64,000 bases of DNA. It comes from CALAMC01 sp964459465 (GTDB lineage: Bacteria > Zixibacteria > MSB-5A5 > GN15 > PGXB01). Position 1 is the stretch's first letter. Each line of letters starts with the position of its first letter. The translations under genes and the position numbers were made by a program. Of this stretch, positions 51,092 to 61,000 are shown in pieces. The stretch spans positions 1-64,000 of the forward strand of contig CAYWLR010000001.1 in the NCBI GenBank assembly GCA_964459465.1, written 5' to 3'. Under the pieces are notes generated by a model. The model made no database searches and had not been told where the DNA came from. It saw only the letters and a program-made list of their open reading frames with translations.

Positions 51092-52900
51092 ATGACGACG
51101 GAATTTTATGAAGATGAAAAAGCCCAGGCCGAGAAGGACATTAAATCCTCCCAGGCCTTCAAGCGGCTGTTGCCGTTTATTGCCCGCCACAAGCGGCGTC
51201 TGGCCGCCTGCCTGGCGCTTTTGACGGTCGGGACGCTGCTTTCGATATACTGGCCGATTCTGATAAAGCAGGCGCTTGACGTTGATATAAAAAACAATGA
51301 CATCCGCGGACTATTAATGACGGTGTTGATGATTGCCGGCATTCAGGCCGCGACATTGGTTATACAATTCATCCAAAGGGTCTGGCTGGAAACGGTCGGG
51401 CAGGACATCATGCTGGAGCTCAAGACGCGCCTGTTCGATCATGTCTTGTCACTCGACGTGTCGTTTTTTGACAAGAACCCGGTCGGCCGACTGCTGGCCC
51501 GGATTGAGTCGGACACCGAATCGCTCCGAATGCTTTTTACCAACACGGTTGTCCTGCTGGTCGGCGACGTTATCCTGATCACGGGCATATATGCCGTCAT
51601 GTTTTATTACAGCTGGCGGCTGGCGGCGATTCTGGTGCTGATCGTCCCGATTATTTCCGCGATGGTTTTTGTTTTCGAGCGGAAAACCAGTCCACGGTTT
51701 CTGGAAGTCCGTAAGCGCATGGCCGAGGTGACGGCAACGTTGACCGAGTTTCTGCACGGTATGTCGATCGTCCAGATTTTCCACCGCGGTCAGTATGCCC
51801 GGGACCGGATCAATACGGCCAACGAAAGAAAATTCACCGAGGACGTTTTTGTCAATACGGCCGTGATACTGTTTTTCAATACGGTGTTCTTTCTGCAGTA
51901 TGTTATGATCGGGCTGGTACTGTTTTTCGGGGCCTTGTGGATCAGCCAGGGACTGCTTACGGTCGGGACGATCAGCATGTTTATCATTCTGATCTGGCGC
52001 TCGTTTGATCCGATCTGGCGGGCTTCGGAACAGTTGGCGAATATCCAGAAAGCCATCGCCGGGGCCAAGCGGATTTTTGCGCTCTTGAGCGAAAAATCCA
52101 GTCTGCCCGACCCGGTGCATCCGGTGGCCTGGCCGCGACTGGAAAGCTCGATTCGTTTCGAGAACGTCTGGTTTTCGTACACCGGTGACGACAACTATGC
52201 TCTTAAAGCCGCTACTTTCGAAGTTCCCAGAGGGCAACGGCTGGCGCTGGTCGGCATGACCGGCGGCGGCAAGACGACCGTTATATCACTTTTACTGCGC
52301 ATGTATGACCCGCAGAAAGGGCGGATACTGGTGGACGGCATCGATATACGCGATATATCCAAAACCGAACTGCGGCGGCGGTTCGCGCTGGTATTGCAGG
52401 ATATATTCCTCTTTCCCGGGGACATCCGGTCGAACATCTCACTTGACGCCGACGACGTCACCGAAGAGCAGATAGTCGGCGCCGCGCAGACGGTTGCGGC
52501 CGACCGGTTTATTGGCCGTCTGCCGCAGATGTATAAGACCGAAGTGTCCGAAAAGGGCGCCAATTTCAGTCGGGGGGAAAGACAGCTTTTGTCGTTCGCC
52601 CGGGCGCTCGTGGTCAACCCCGACGTGTTACTTTTGGACGAGGCCACCAGTTCGGTCGATCCCGAGACGGAACGGACCATCCAGGAATCGCTGAAACGTT
52701 TGATGGAGGGCCGCACGTCGATAATAATCGCGCATCGCCTGTCAACCATTCTGGATGTGGATCAGATTCTGGTGATCAGGCGGGGCGAGATAATAGAACG
52801 AGGAACACATATAGAACTTATTTTGCAGAACGGCTATTATTCAAAGCTGTTTCATCTGCAGTTTAAGAATAGAAACGGGGTGGTAACCCATGCTGGATAA
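51092..52900 (+). CDS. ABC exporter subunit, fused permease-ATPase (first of heterodimer)
   Basis: 602 residues from ATG at 51092 (a TTG three codons earlier is possible). Six transmembrane helices (about 45-330) form an exporter-type permease. The ATPase domain (about 355-590) has Walker A GMTGGGKT, Q-loop LVLQDIFLFPG, Walker B VLLLDEATSSVD and switch histidine IIIAHRLST. The signature reads FSRGERQ instead of LSGGQ. With the next gene, which has a substituted Walker B, this gives one degenerate and one canonical ATP site, as in LmrCD or TM287/288. The substrate could be drugs, lipids or peptides. The gene overlaps the next by 11 bases. Confidence 0.93.
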   Translation: MTTEFYEDEKAQAEKDIKSSQAFKRLLPFIARHKRRLAACLALLTVGTLLSIYWPILIKQALDVDIKNNDIRGLLMTVLMIAGIQAATLVIQFIQRVWLETVGQDIMLELKTRLFDHVLSLDVSFFDKNPVGRLLARIESDTESLRMLFTNTVVLLVGDVILITGIYAVMFYYSWRLAAILVLIVPIISAMVFVFERKTSPRFLEVRKRMAEVTATLTEFLHGMSIVQIFHRGQYARDRINTANERKFTEDVFVNTAVILFFNTVFFLQYVMIGLVLFFGALWISQGLLTVGTISMFIILIWRSFDPIWRASEQLANIQKAIAGAKRIFALLSEKSSLPDPVHPVAWPRLESSIRFENVWFSYTGDDNYALKAATFEVPRGQRLALVGMTGGGKTTVISLLLRMYDPQKGRILVDGIDIRDISKTELRRRFALVLQDIFLFPGDIRSNISLDADDVTEEQIVGAAQTVAADRFIGRLPQMYKTEVSEKGANFSRGERQLLSFARALVVNPDVLLLDEATSSVDPETERTIQESLKRLMEGRTSIIIAHRLSTILDVDQILVIRRGEIIERGTHIELILQNGYYSKLFHLQFKNRNGVVTHAG

Positions 52901-54683
52901 AATAAAATGGTTCTGGAGATATTACCGGCGCTATCGTTATGTGCTTGCCGTGCTGATATTGTTGACCCCGCTTCAGGCGGCCTTCCAGGTTACCATACCG
53001 CGCCTGATTGAATTCATGATCGATTTTGTCAAAACCGGGGAACTGGCCAATAGTGTCGCTATCCGGTTGAATGAAATCGGCGCCGGGCTGGGTCTGACAA
53101 CGGCGGCGACCTTCATGCTGGCGCTGATCATGATCGGCTTTATCGCCAGTTTCCTGTACGCCTTCGTCCAGGGACACCGGGCGTGGATGAACCTCCGGCT
53201 GGAATGGTTATTCCGTCAGGAGGCCTTCAACGATATTACAGGCAAGGGACCGGATTTCTTCAATCGCTTTCGAACCGGTGATTTGGTTACACGGTTGACC
53301 GATGACGTGGCCGAAAAGCTGTCGTGGTTTGCCTGTTCCGGGATATTCCGGGCCTATGAAGCCCTTATGATGGTTACCTTTTCGCTGGCCATGATGATGA
53401 GCATCGACCCCAAGCTGACGCTGTTTTCGGCCGGGCCGCTGCCGATACTGATAATCATCTTCTTTAAAAGCGCTTCGGTGCTGGAGAAACGTTATGACTA
53501 TCTGCAGGGCCGCATCTCGCGCTTCAACGACGTCATGGAAGCCTGCTTTTCAGGGATACGCGTGGTCAAGGCCTATGCCCGCGAAGATAAACAAAAAGCG
53601 GAATTCGACACGGCCGCCAAAAACCGCCGCAAGGCCGAGATCTCATCGATCAAGGCCACGACTATAGTCGAATCGATGTACATGTACATCTGGCAGTTCA
53701 GCATCATTATCGTGCTGCTGGCGGGCGGGTATATGGTCATCACCAGCGGGCTGTCGCTGGGCAAGCTGGTAGCTTTCATATATTACGTGGTTTACATGGT
53801 TTTCCCGATGTTCGACATCGGGCAATTCCTGGTGAAATCACGGCAATCGGCGGTTTCAATTGAACGATTGAAGGCGCTGGCCGATGTCCCGCCGATGGTC
53901 GAGGATTCCGGGAATGTCACCCTCAACGGGGATCGTCCGGGTCATATCCGTTTCGAAAACGTTGAATTCAAGTTCCCTGAATCCGAGCGCAAGATTATCG
54001 ACCGGATTTCAATGGATATCACCCCCGGGCAGACGGTGGCACTGGTCGGCAAAGTCGGTTCCGGCAAAAGCTGGCTGACCAACATGATTCCGCGACTGGT
54101 CAACCCGACCGGAGGGAATATCCGCCTGGATGGCCGCGATTTGCGGGAGTTTTCGCTGGCTGATTTACGCCGGATAATCGGTTATGTCCCGCAGGAGCCG
54201 ACACTGTTCAGCGATACGGTTAAAAACAACATCCTCTTCGGACGGACCGATATTTCCGAGGAGGTGCTCAATTGGGCCGTCGATGTGGCGCAGCTTAGAG
54301 ATGAAATCGCGACTTTTCCCAAGGGATTGGACACGCCGATCGGGACACGAGGGATGTCCATTTCCGGCGGCCAGAAACAGCGGCTGTCGCTGGCCCGTGC
54401 CCTGGCCGGAAAACCGCGCATCCTGATTCTGGATGATTGCACCTCGGCGCTGGATTCGCGTACCGAGGATGCCTTATGGAATCGTCTGCACGAAGTGATG
54501 CCCGATATGTCGGCGATACTGATCACGCATCGCCCGGATACCCTGCGCATGGCTGACCGGATATTCGTTCTCGATGGCGGTCACCTGGTGGAATCGGGAA
54601 CCCACGATGAGTTGATTCAATCGGGTGGGCAGTACGCCCGGATTTATCGACGTTACGAATTGACCGAGCAGGTCAGCGGATAA
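52890..54683 (+). CDS. ABC exporter subunit, fused permease-ATPase (second of heterodimer)
   Basis: 597 residues with six transmembrane helices (about 15-310) and an ATPase domain (about 350-585). Walker A GKVGSGKS and signature ISGGQKQRLSLARAL are canonical. Walker B ends in aspartate where glutamate is usual (ILILDDCTSALD), so its ATP site, paired with the odd signature of the first subunit, should be hydrolytically weak. Switch histidine ITHRPDTL is present. It starts inside the end of the first subunit, so equal amounts are expected. A strong terminator follows. Confidence 0.93.
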   Translation: MLDKIKWFWRYYRRYRYVLAVLILLTPLQAAFQVTIPRLIEFMIDFVKTGELANSVAIRLNEIGAGLGLTTAATFMLALIMIGFIASFLYAFVQGHRAWMNLRLEWLFRQEAFNDITGKGPDFFNRFRTGDLVTRLTDDVAEKLSWFACSGIFRAYEALMMVTFSLAMMMSIDPKLTLFSAGPLPILIIIFFKSASVLEKRYDYLQGRISRFNDVMEACFSGIRVVKAYAREDKQKAEFDTAAKNRRKAEISSIKATTIVESMYMYIWQFSIIIVLLAGGYMVITSGLSLGKLVAFIYYVVYMVFPMFDIGQFLVKSRQSAVSIERLKALADVPPMVEDSGNVTLNGDRPGHIRFENVEFKFPESERKIIDRISMDITPGQTVALVGKVGSGKSWLTNMIPRLVNPTGGNIRLDGRDLREFSLADLRRIIGYVPQEPTLFSDTVKNNILFGRTDISEEVLNWAVDVAQLRDEIATFPKGLDTPIGTRGMSISGGQKQRLSLARALAGKPRILILDDCTSALDSRTEDALWNRLHEVMPDMSAILITHRPDTLRMADRIFVLDGGHLVESGTHDELIQSGGQYARIYRRYELTEQVSG

Positions 54684-54701
54684 AACGGCCCCAAAAGCCG
54701 T

Positions 54702-54734
54702 GGGGGACAAGCTTTCCAGCTTGTCCCCCTTTTT
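54702..54734 (+). terminator. Terminator of the ABC exporter operon
   Basis: GGGGGACAAGCT and AGCTTGTCCCCC form a 12-pair perfect stem with a four-base loop, followed by five T. Confidence 0.92.
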
Positions 54735-54824
54735 GCGTTTAATGGGCTGGCATTTAAACGCAAAGGTTGATTTTTTATACCGCGGTCGGGCCAAAAGGCC
54801 TATGCGCGGTACATCCGGGAGTCG

Positions 54825-57065
54825 TCAACCGCACGCCGGCGGCGGTCCGGGTGGATCGCCATACAGATGGTCTATCATATTCAGGATATGCAGAAGGTTC
54901 AGGCTACCCTGGCTGAAATCAATTGCCTGTCCCTGCACCGGGTCCTGACCGGCAGAATTTACATACAGCTGTTCAATCATGGCAAGAATATCAAGAAGAT
55001 TAAGGCGGCCATCATAGTTGAAGTCACCGCACAGGAAACCATCGTTGGTGATATGCATTGTGACGGGGATAATCAGGTCCGGTATGGGATTTTCTTCAAT
55101 GGGATTATGAATATATATATCAATCGTGTCTTGATAATCCCGACATTCCAGGTTGGCCGGGGAAATAAAAAGAAGCAGCCATCCGGGGGCAATAAAGGCC
55201 GTGTCACTATAGACGATGGAAATCCAGTCGCTTCCTTCGAGGCCGGTCGGCCAAAATTCAAGAGTATCGCCATGAACTTCTTCGATGCTAACGGCGATAT
55301 AGAAACTCGAATCTGCCGGGGTCCGGTAGAAATCAATCGAAGACGGACTGGCGAATAGTTTGGGCGGTATTGTTTCGACGACGTTCAGACGAACCGGCAC
55401 TTTAACCGTCTCCCAGCGGGCTTGTTCAAAAACGTCATCGATATATACCGTGTCGTTGTACTGCCCGACGTTCAGATTCGCGGCATTCAATCCGTATCGC
55501 ACGAAATGAGGCGTAAGATATTCCGCATTGCCGGAGTCAATGACGGTCAGCCAGGCTTCAATATTGGAAAGTTGGAACTCGACTTGCCTGTTATAGGCGT
55601 CATATACGACGAAACCGGCCAGGTCTTCATGTCCGATAATTACGGTTTTGTCTATTTCTTCGGGAAAAACCCTGATGTCGATATTACCCGGCGATTCATT
55701 GATTGTCATAACGACCGGCAGTTTGACCGGTTCGAACGACGGCGGTTCGTCGGCGCTTGTTATTATAAGCGTGTCCACATAGATTCCGGGGGATAAGGAA
55801 GCGATTACGGTGAACTCAACCGAATCGGGAGTCGTGTAAACCTGCGGTCCTCCGACAAGAGCCAGCCATGGACTGGCAAACATAAACGACGCCGTAAACA
55901 GATACGCATCATGCAATCGGTCATACACCAGCAATGCACAACTCCGGGATTCGTTTTCGTACAGGGAAATTCCGAAGTATGCCGGATGAACGCTGATAAA
56001 GGCTTGATCGGGAGCGAGATCAAGAGCTATCGGGACGAATACCGGCGCTTCCCAAACCGAATCATACGGACTATAAATCTCAATGGAGTCGGTATAAAAG
56101 CCGGGCTCGATATCGGCCGTATTGATTGTGAAATAAACAACGCCGGGGGTTTCAGGAATGACCGCGTAGGCGGGGTCAAACTCAATTATGCTTGCCTCAT
56201 GCACGGTGCGATACATGAAAGGTTCGATCATACCATGACTTTCCATAACCACCAGCGAATCCGCGATTATGTCACTCTGGCGGGCCACGAATCGGAAATA
56301 GCTTGGGGCAGTGTAAACATCCGGAAGATTATAACCGACCGATATCGTAACGGGCACTTTGACTTCAAAATACGGCGAACCATCGTCAAGCGGGTTATAA
56401 ATGAGGATAGAGTCGATATAAAGTCCCGTATCAAGACCTTCAGTGTCGATCTTGAAAAGGATGGTATCGGGCATGGTGCCGCTTTCGGAGTCGCCCTGGA
56501 ATTGAAGCCATGAAGAATTATTGATTAATTCGGCCCGATAGGGTAATTCATAGCCTCTGTTTTCATATACGAATAGCGAAATATTCTCAACCGACTCGCC
56601 CGGCGACAAATCAAGATTAAAAAAGCGGGGGATGGTACTGACATACGCCTGGGACGGATAACCCCCCTGGATCATGGTGACGATTACACGAGCCATGCCA
56701 ACATCGCCATCGGCCTGTATCCGGATCGTGTCCTCATGCGTCCCCGGTTCCACCATGTCGAAAAAGACCAGATAGTTGACCGAATCGGGCGTTATCAGCG
56801 GAGAATTGAGGATGGTGTCCGGTTGAAGCCAATCGGTGGCGTTCCATACCCAAAAACTGACCGGATCGCCAAGGCTGTCATTTACCCAAAAAGACAACGC
56901 GGCCGGACCGCCGTCCGGGTAATCATCGCTGTTGACCGTAATCGCATCCGGTATGGCGGTTAGTTGATTGGTGTAGGCATAAATACTGGCGGATAGAAGC
57001 GTGGATATCCCGATTGCAATAAAAAACAAATACGCCAAAGCATGGGATTTAGTACGGTTGACCAT
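54825..57065 (-). CDS. Exported protein of tandem BACON/Ig-like beta domains with dockerin
   Basis: From ATG at 57065, five bases after GGAGGTGA, 746 residues; the GTG upstream lies inside the ribosome-binding site. Signal peptide about 8-31. The body is six or seven copies of a ~95-residue beta domain. Each domain contains phrases such as ITVNSDDYPDGGPAALSFWVND, a central WL or W residue, a PDSV(N/E) strand and a PGxYxDTIxI ending, in the style of BACON or abnormal-spindle-like modules. Two dockerin-like loops close the protein (DFNYDGRLNLLDILAMIEQLY; QGSLNLLHILNMIDHLY), the second lacking the usual Asp-Asn start. A cell-surface adhesin or scaffold is plausible. It has a consensus promoter. 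Confidence 0.86.
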   Translation of the reverse strand: MVNRTKSHALAYLFFIAIGISTLLSASIYAYTNQLTAIPDAITVNSDDYPDGGPAALSFWVNDSLGDPVSFWVWNATDWLQPDTILNSPLITPDSVNYLVFFDMVEPGTHEDTIRIQADGDVGMARVIVTMIQGGYPSQAYVSTIPRFFNLDLSPGESVENISLFVYENRGYELPYRAELINNSSWLQFQGDSESGTMPDTILFKIDTEGLDTGLYIDSILIYNPLDDGSPYFEVKVPVTISVGYNLPDVYTAPSYFRFVARQSDIIADSLVVMESHGMIEPFMYRTVHEASIIEFDPAYAVIPETPGVVYFTINTADIEPGFYTDSIEIYSPYDSVWEAPVFVPIALDLAPDQAFISVHPAYFGISLYENESRSCALLVYDRLHDAYLFTASFMFASPWLALVGGPQVYTTPDSVEFTVIASLSPGIYVDTLIITSADEPPSFEPVKLPVVMTINESPGNIDIRVFPEEIDKTVIIGHEDLAGFVVYDAYNRQVEFQLSNIEAWLTVIDSGNAEYLTPHFVRYGLNAANLNVGQYNDTVYIDDVFEQARWETVKVPVRLNVVETIPPKLFASPSSIDFYRTPADSSFYIAVSIEEVHGDTLEFWPTGLEGSDWISIVYSDTAFIAPGWLLLFISPANLECRDYQDTIDIYIHNPIEENPIPDLIIPVTMHITNDGFLCGDFNYDGRLNLLDILAMIEQLYVNSAGQDPVQGQAIDFSQGSLNLLHILNMIDHLYGDPPGPPPACG

Positions 57066-57193
57066 AACAGTCACCTCCGTTAAAGAATTAAAGCCTTTAA
57101 ATCCCTTAGCTTTTGTGCGATATATAAAACCTGCTTTATATAGTCGGCCGATAGATTCACGAAGCGGAGCCGAATTAATTCACTGCAAAAACT

Positions 57194-57222
57194 AATATAG
57201 TCACAGTATGGATATTTGTCAA
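57194..57222 (-). promoter_or_regulatory. Promoter of the tandem beta-domain dockerin gene
   Basis: Minus-strand TTGACA (57222-57217), 17 bases, TATATT (57199-57194). The start near 57187 gives a leader of about 122 bases. Confidence 0.8.
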
Positions 57223-57267
57223 GCAAAAAATGTCGTTCTACAAGTTCTTACCTAATCACGAGGTCAT

Positions 57268-57891
57268 CTAAGTTCTGACAATTCCCATTATCTTGTCGAT
57301 TAGCCCGAGCACGTCGAGAAGGTCAAAGCGATTATCATGGTTATAATCGCCACCCGGACGAATCGGAAGCGCCGAAGAATTAGTATTGTAAATATTTGTT
57401 ATCAGGAATACGACGTCGAGCATATTGACCCGGCCGTCGCCGTTGGCATCGCCGGACCCTTCGCCCCGAAGATAAACCCAGCCGTTCACCCAGATTTCGC
57501 ATTTACCGGGCAATACGCAATGGATATGGTAACGATGCTGGGTACTGTCGTACACGAGTCCGTAGCCTCTGATAAAGTCTCGCCGGTCGATTTCAAGCTT
57601 CATAACGGGGCCGATAAAACCTTCCATTTCGGCAATGATTTCATAAGACAGCGGTTCCATTATTGTATTGACCCGCATGCTGGCGGGTTCAATATCCTCG
57701 ACACTATATGGGGCAATATTCCCGAAATATATGGTATTGGTCGGATCGCCGAACATCCAGGCATCCATGACAAATGTCGGGTCCGGCTGCATGATGGCCA
57801 GTGGCTGTCCGAATGTCGCCGGGACAACAAAAAGGAACACTAAAAAGAATGTGATTAGCAGCCTTTGAATATTATTGGTGTTTCCGGTCAT
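57268..57891 (-). CDS. Small exported dockerin protein
   Basis: From ATG at 57891 (GGGAGG five bases upstream) 207 residues; a GTG two codons earlier falls in the ribosome-binding site. Signal peptide about 8-30 (VVPATFGQ). The mature N-terminal ~110 residues hold one beta-rich domain (TIYFGNIAPYSVEDIEPASMRVNTIMEPLSYEIIAEMEGFIG). The remainder contains two dockerin-like loops (DANGDGRVNMLDVVFLITNIY, DYNHDNRFDLLDVLGLIDKIM). It is little more than one beta module plus a dockerin and could be an adaptor. No promoter was identified. Confidence 0.84.
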   Translation of the reverse strand: MTGNTNNIQRLLITFFLVFLFVVPATFGQPLAIMQPDPTFVMDAWMFGDPTNTIYFGNIAPYSVEDIEPASMRVNTIMEPLSYEIIAEMEGFIGPVMKLEIDRRDFIRGYGLVYDSTQHRYHIHCVLPGKCEIWVNGWVYLRGEGSGDANGDGRVNMLDVVFLITNIYNTNSSALPIRPGGDYNHDNRFDLLDVLGLIDKIMGIVRT

Positions 57892-58016
57892 AGCCACCTC
57901 CCTTTAGAACACGTTTAAATTTCAATAATGACGCCGTTGCCCAATGGCAGTAATCAAAATCGACATGTAATTCGGTCCCAAACTTCCGGCGGGTACATAT
58001 ATCAAAAAATAACGTC

Positions 58017-58052
58017 AAAAAAAAGCGCCGTCAAGATAAATGACGACGCTTT
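58017..58052 (-). terminator. Terminator of the trypsin-like protease gene
   Basis: Minus-strand AAAGCGTCGTC pairs with GACGGCGCTTT (one mismatch) and is followed by a run of eight T at 58024-58017. Confidence 0.85.
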
Positions 58053-58063
58053 ATGCTCATTTT

Positions 58064-61000
58064 TTATGGGCACTGCGGTTCGGGGCCGGGCGGCTGGTCA
58101 TACAGGTATGATATAAGTGCCAGAACGTCAATTAAATTGATATTGCCATCGGCATTAACATCACCGGCTTCGGGCGGTTCCGGAGCCGGACCGGCCGGAC
58201 TATCATACAGATGTGAAATTACATATAATATATCGAGCAAATTGACGGCTTCGTCATTATTGACATCCCCGCAGATAAATTGAATCAATGGCATAACCGT
58301 CAGTTCCACCAAAATTGTTATTGGATTCTTGGCGGGGTCGGGATCATTGCTGGAGATGTCCACCTGTGCGTTATAGATGCCTTTATCCAAACCGGTCGTC
58401 AGGATTTTAATCTCAACCGTGTCGGCCGCGCCGGGCAGGATTTGTCCGTAAGATTTGATCGACGACAGCCATTCGACCCCGGTATCCTTCAGGTCGGCCG
58501 GTTCAGAAAGGCAGCTCTTTCCCGGCACCGATGAAGCAGATAACTCGTAATAGAGACGGCCATCACCCGCATTGGATATGACAAGTTGTTCGGAAGCCGA
58601 ATCGCCCTGGAGCAGAACCTGATTGATGGCAATCGGCTGGACATTGATGGCGGGTGCGAAATCGATGCCGATATCATCGACAAACCAGTCATCATAATTT
58701 CCGGCGGTAGCGGTATTGCGAATCCGTAAACGGAAGGCGGCATGATAGGCCTCGGGCGGCAGAATCATATGACCATGAGAAAACTCGGTGGTGCCTGTCC
58801 CATCTCCCATATAAGTTTGCAGATTACTCCAGCCGCCTGACGAATTCTTGTATTCGAAATATAGATTGTCTCCGATATCGGGCGGATCGGCGTTCCCGCC
58901 GGGCTGGTAGAAAAACGATACCTGGACGTCAGCAAGGCCCCGCAAATCCATAACCTGCGTTATGACCGTGTCGGCCCCGCCGGGTATGCCATCAAAATTA
59001 AGGCTATACGGCGATGAGGGTTCGTTGAAACCACCATCATTAATGGCCGCCCCTGATGATCTATAGAGCCATTTGTCGAGGTCAAAAAACGTCGCTGGGA
59101 AAGTGTCATAGAACGGCAGAGCAATGGGCTGTCCTTCAGAAATTGCCTTCAGGTTGACGGCATCGGAAATCGAATTATCGGCCACCGACGTAGCCGTGAT
59201 TTCCGCCAGGTCTAAATCACCATAGGCCGTACCCTGAACTTCAATCGCCGCCTTAAAATTAAACGTGTTGCCGTGCGGGATAAGTCCGGAAGTGCTTATC
59301 TGCATTGTCCCCGTTTGATCCCAGATCGAAACCGGCCATAATCCGGAAGTAACCTGTAAACTGTATGAATCATCATAAGCGCCGTCGTTGGTGAGCGTCA
59401 GGTCAAACCAGGCCGTATCCAGCTTAATCGCGTAACCGGAATCAATAGCCGCGTTCAGGCTCACTCCGAAATTGAGGACATTGAATGAATATGTTACGGT
59501 CGTGTCGGCCGATCCGGCGGTATTAATGGCATAGAGGTAATAATTTATGCCGGTTCCGGGTGACTGGGCCGGAATATAACCACGATATTCATCGGGTTGC
59601 CCGGTCGCCAAAAGCGTATCCTTATACCAAATGGTCGCGATCCGGTAATACAACAACAGAGAATCGGCCACCAGCGGATGGCTGCTTGTGATAACGGCGT
59701 TAACGGCATAATCGTTGAGAGTATCGGCCGTATTGGCCAGTGGCGTATGCGCGATTGCGATGGTGCTGGAGGGATCAAAGCCGTCAAGAATTGTGGTAGA
59801 AGTGTTGTCCGGGTCGAGCCAGTCGCGCAGACGGTTTGAGGATGATCCGCCACCTGTCCAAGACAATGAAAATTTGCCATACCAGTCGGCCGAAATATTG
59901 TCGCATGAGGCATAGCCCCCGTGAAGTTGACCGACAATTCGGTGATTCTGGTCGAAAAGGGGCGACCCCGAAGAACCACCCTCGGTGGTGCCGTCTTCCC
60001 AATTGCCTACCCGCCAATGAGTCGTCCCGCTGGTGGACAGGTAGTTGGCCGACGTCACGGCGTTGTAATCGAACGAAATTTTCTTGATATCGCCGCTGGG
60101 ATGATGGATGCCGGTCGAGGAGGTCGAGGCCACGTTGACGGCCGACCACCCGGCGTAATATACGTTGTATGAGGGAGGAGGAGTTTCATCCAGTTCCAGC
60201 AGGCAGAAGTCGGAGGTGGAATAGTTCGCGCGCAGAGTTGAACCCTGCACAGTCATATAGGTCGGACCGTTGATATTAGCGCAGGTGGGACTTTCATAAT
60301 TGAACATGAAAATCCAAGTGTCCGAACCGGGCAAACAATGATTGGCGGTCAAAAAGTATGGTGTCTGGTCCTGGCGAACATTGTTGACCAGGGCCCCGGA
60401 ACATATACGTGAGCCCCCGGCCGTTAGAATCATGGCCACAGCCCGTTTTTCCAACTGCCACGGTTCGCCTTCGGGGCAGTTGACATTATTATTGCACGAT
60501 CCGGAACTGCCGAAACCCATGGCTTCTTTTACGACGTCGCGATTAAACAGGTCGCGATAGGCATGGACGACCGATGATATGGCTATTATCCCCCGGCCGG
60601 CCACTTCTTTCGGCTCATAATATTCCAGTATGCTGATATCACCCTTGACCGGAGCGGTTGCAAAACGTTCGTGCTCCTTGTTATTATCCGAAGTAAAGGC
60701 CCCGATCACATGAGAGCCATCGGCATTGTAAATAAACAGCCGGGCGCCTTCGGGAAGATAGTATCGTTCATAAATAAGGTTTAGCGAATATGCCCCCGGC
60801 GAAGAAATCTTGAGTCGCCATAAACGGTCGCCGTTGGACAGAATCTCCCAGGTCCCGGAGTTGTCGAGCGTGTAATCGACATCCATCGGGGCACCGAAAC
60901 GATATGGAATATCTTTAAAGGAGTCGAGAGAATCCTGGGTTTTATAAGCGGCGACATCAACAGCCGGCATTCGCTTTTCCTCTATGGCCATTGCCGTGGT

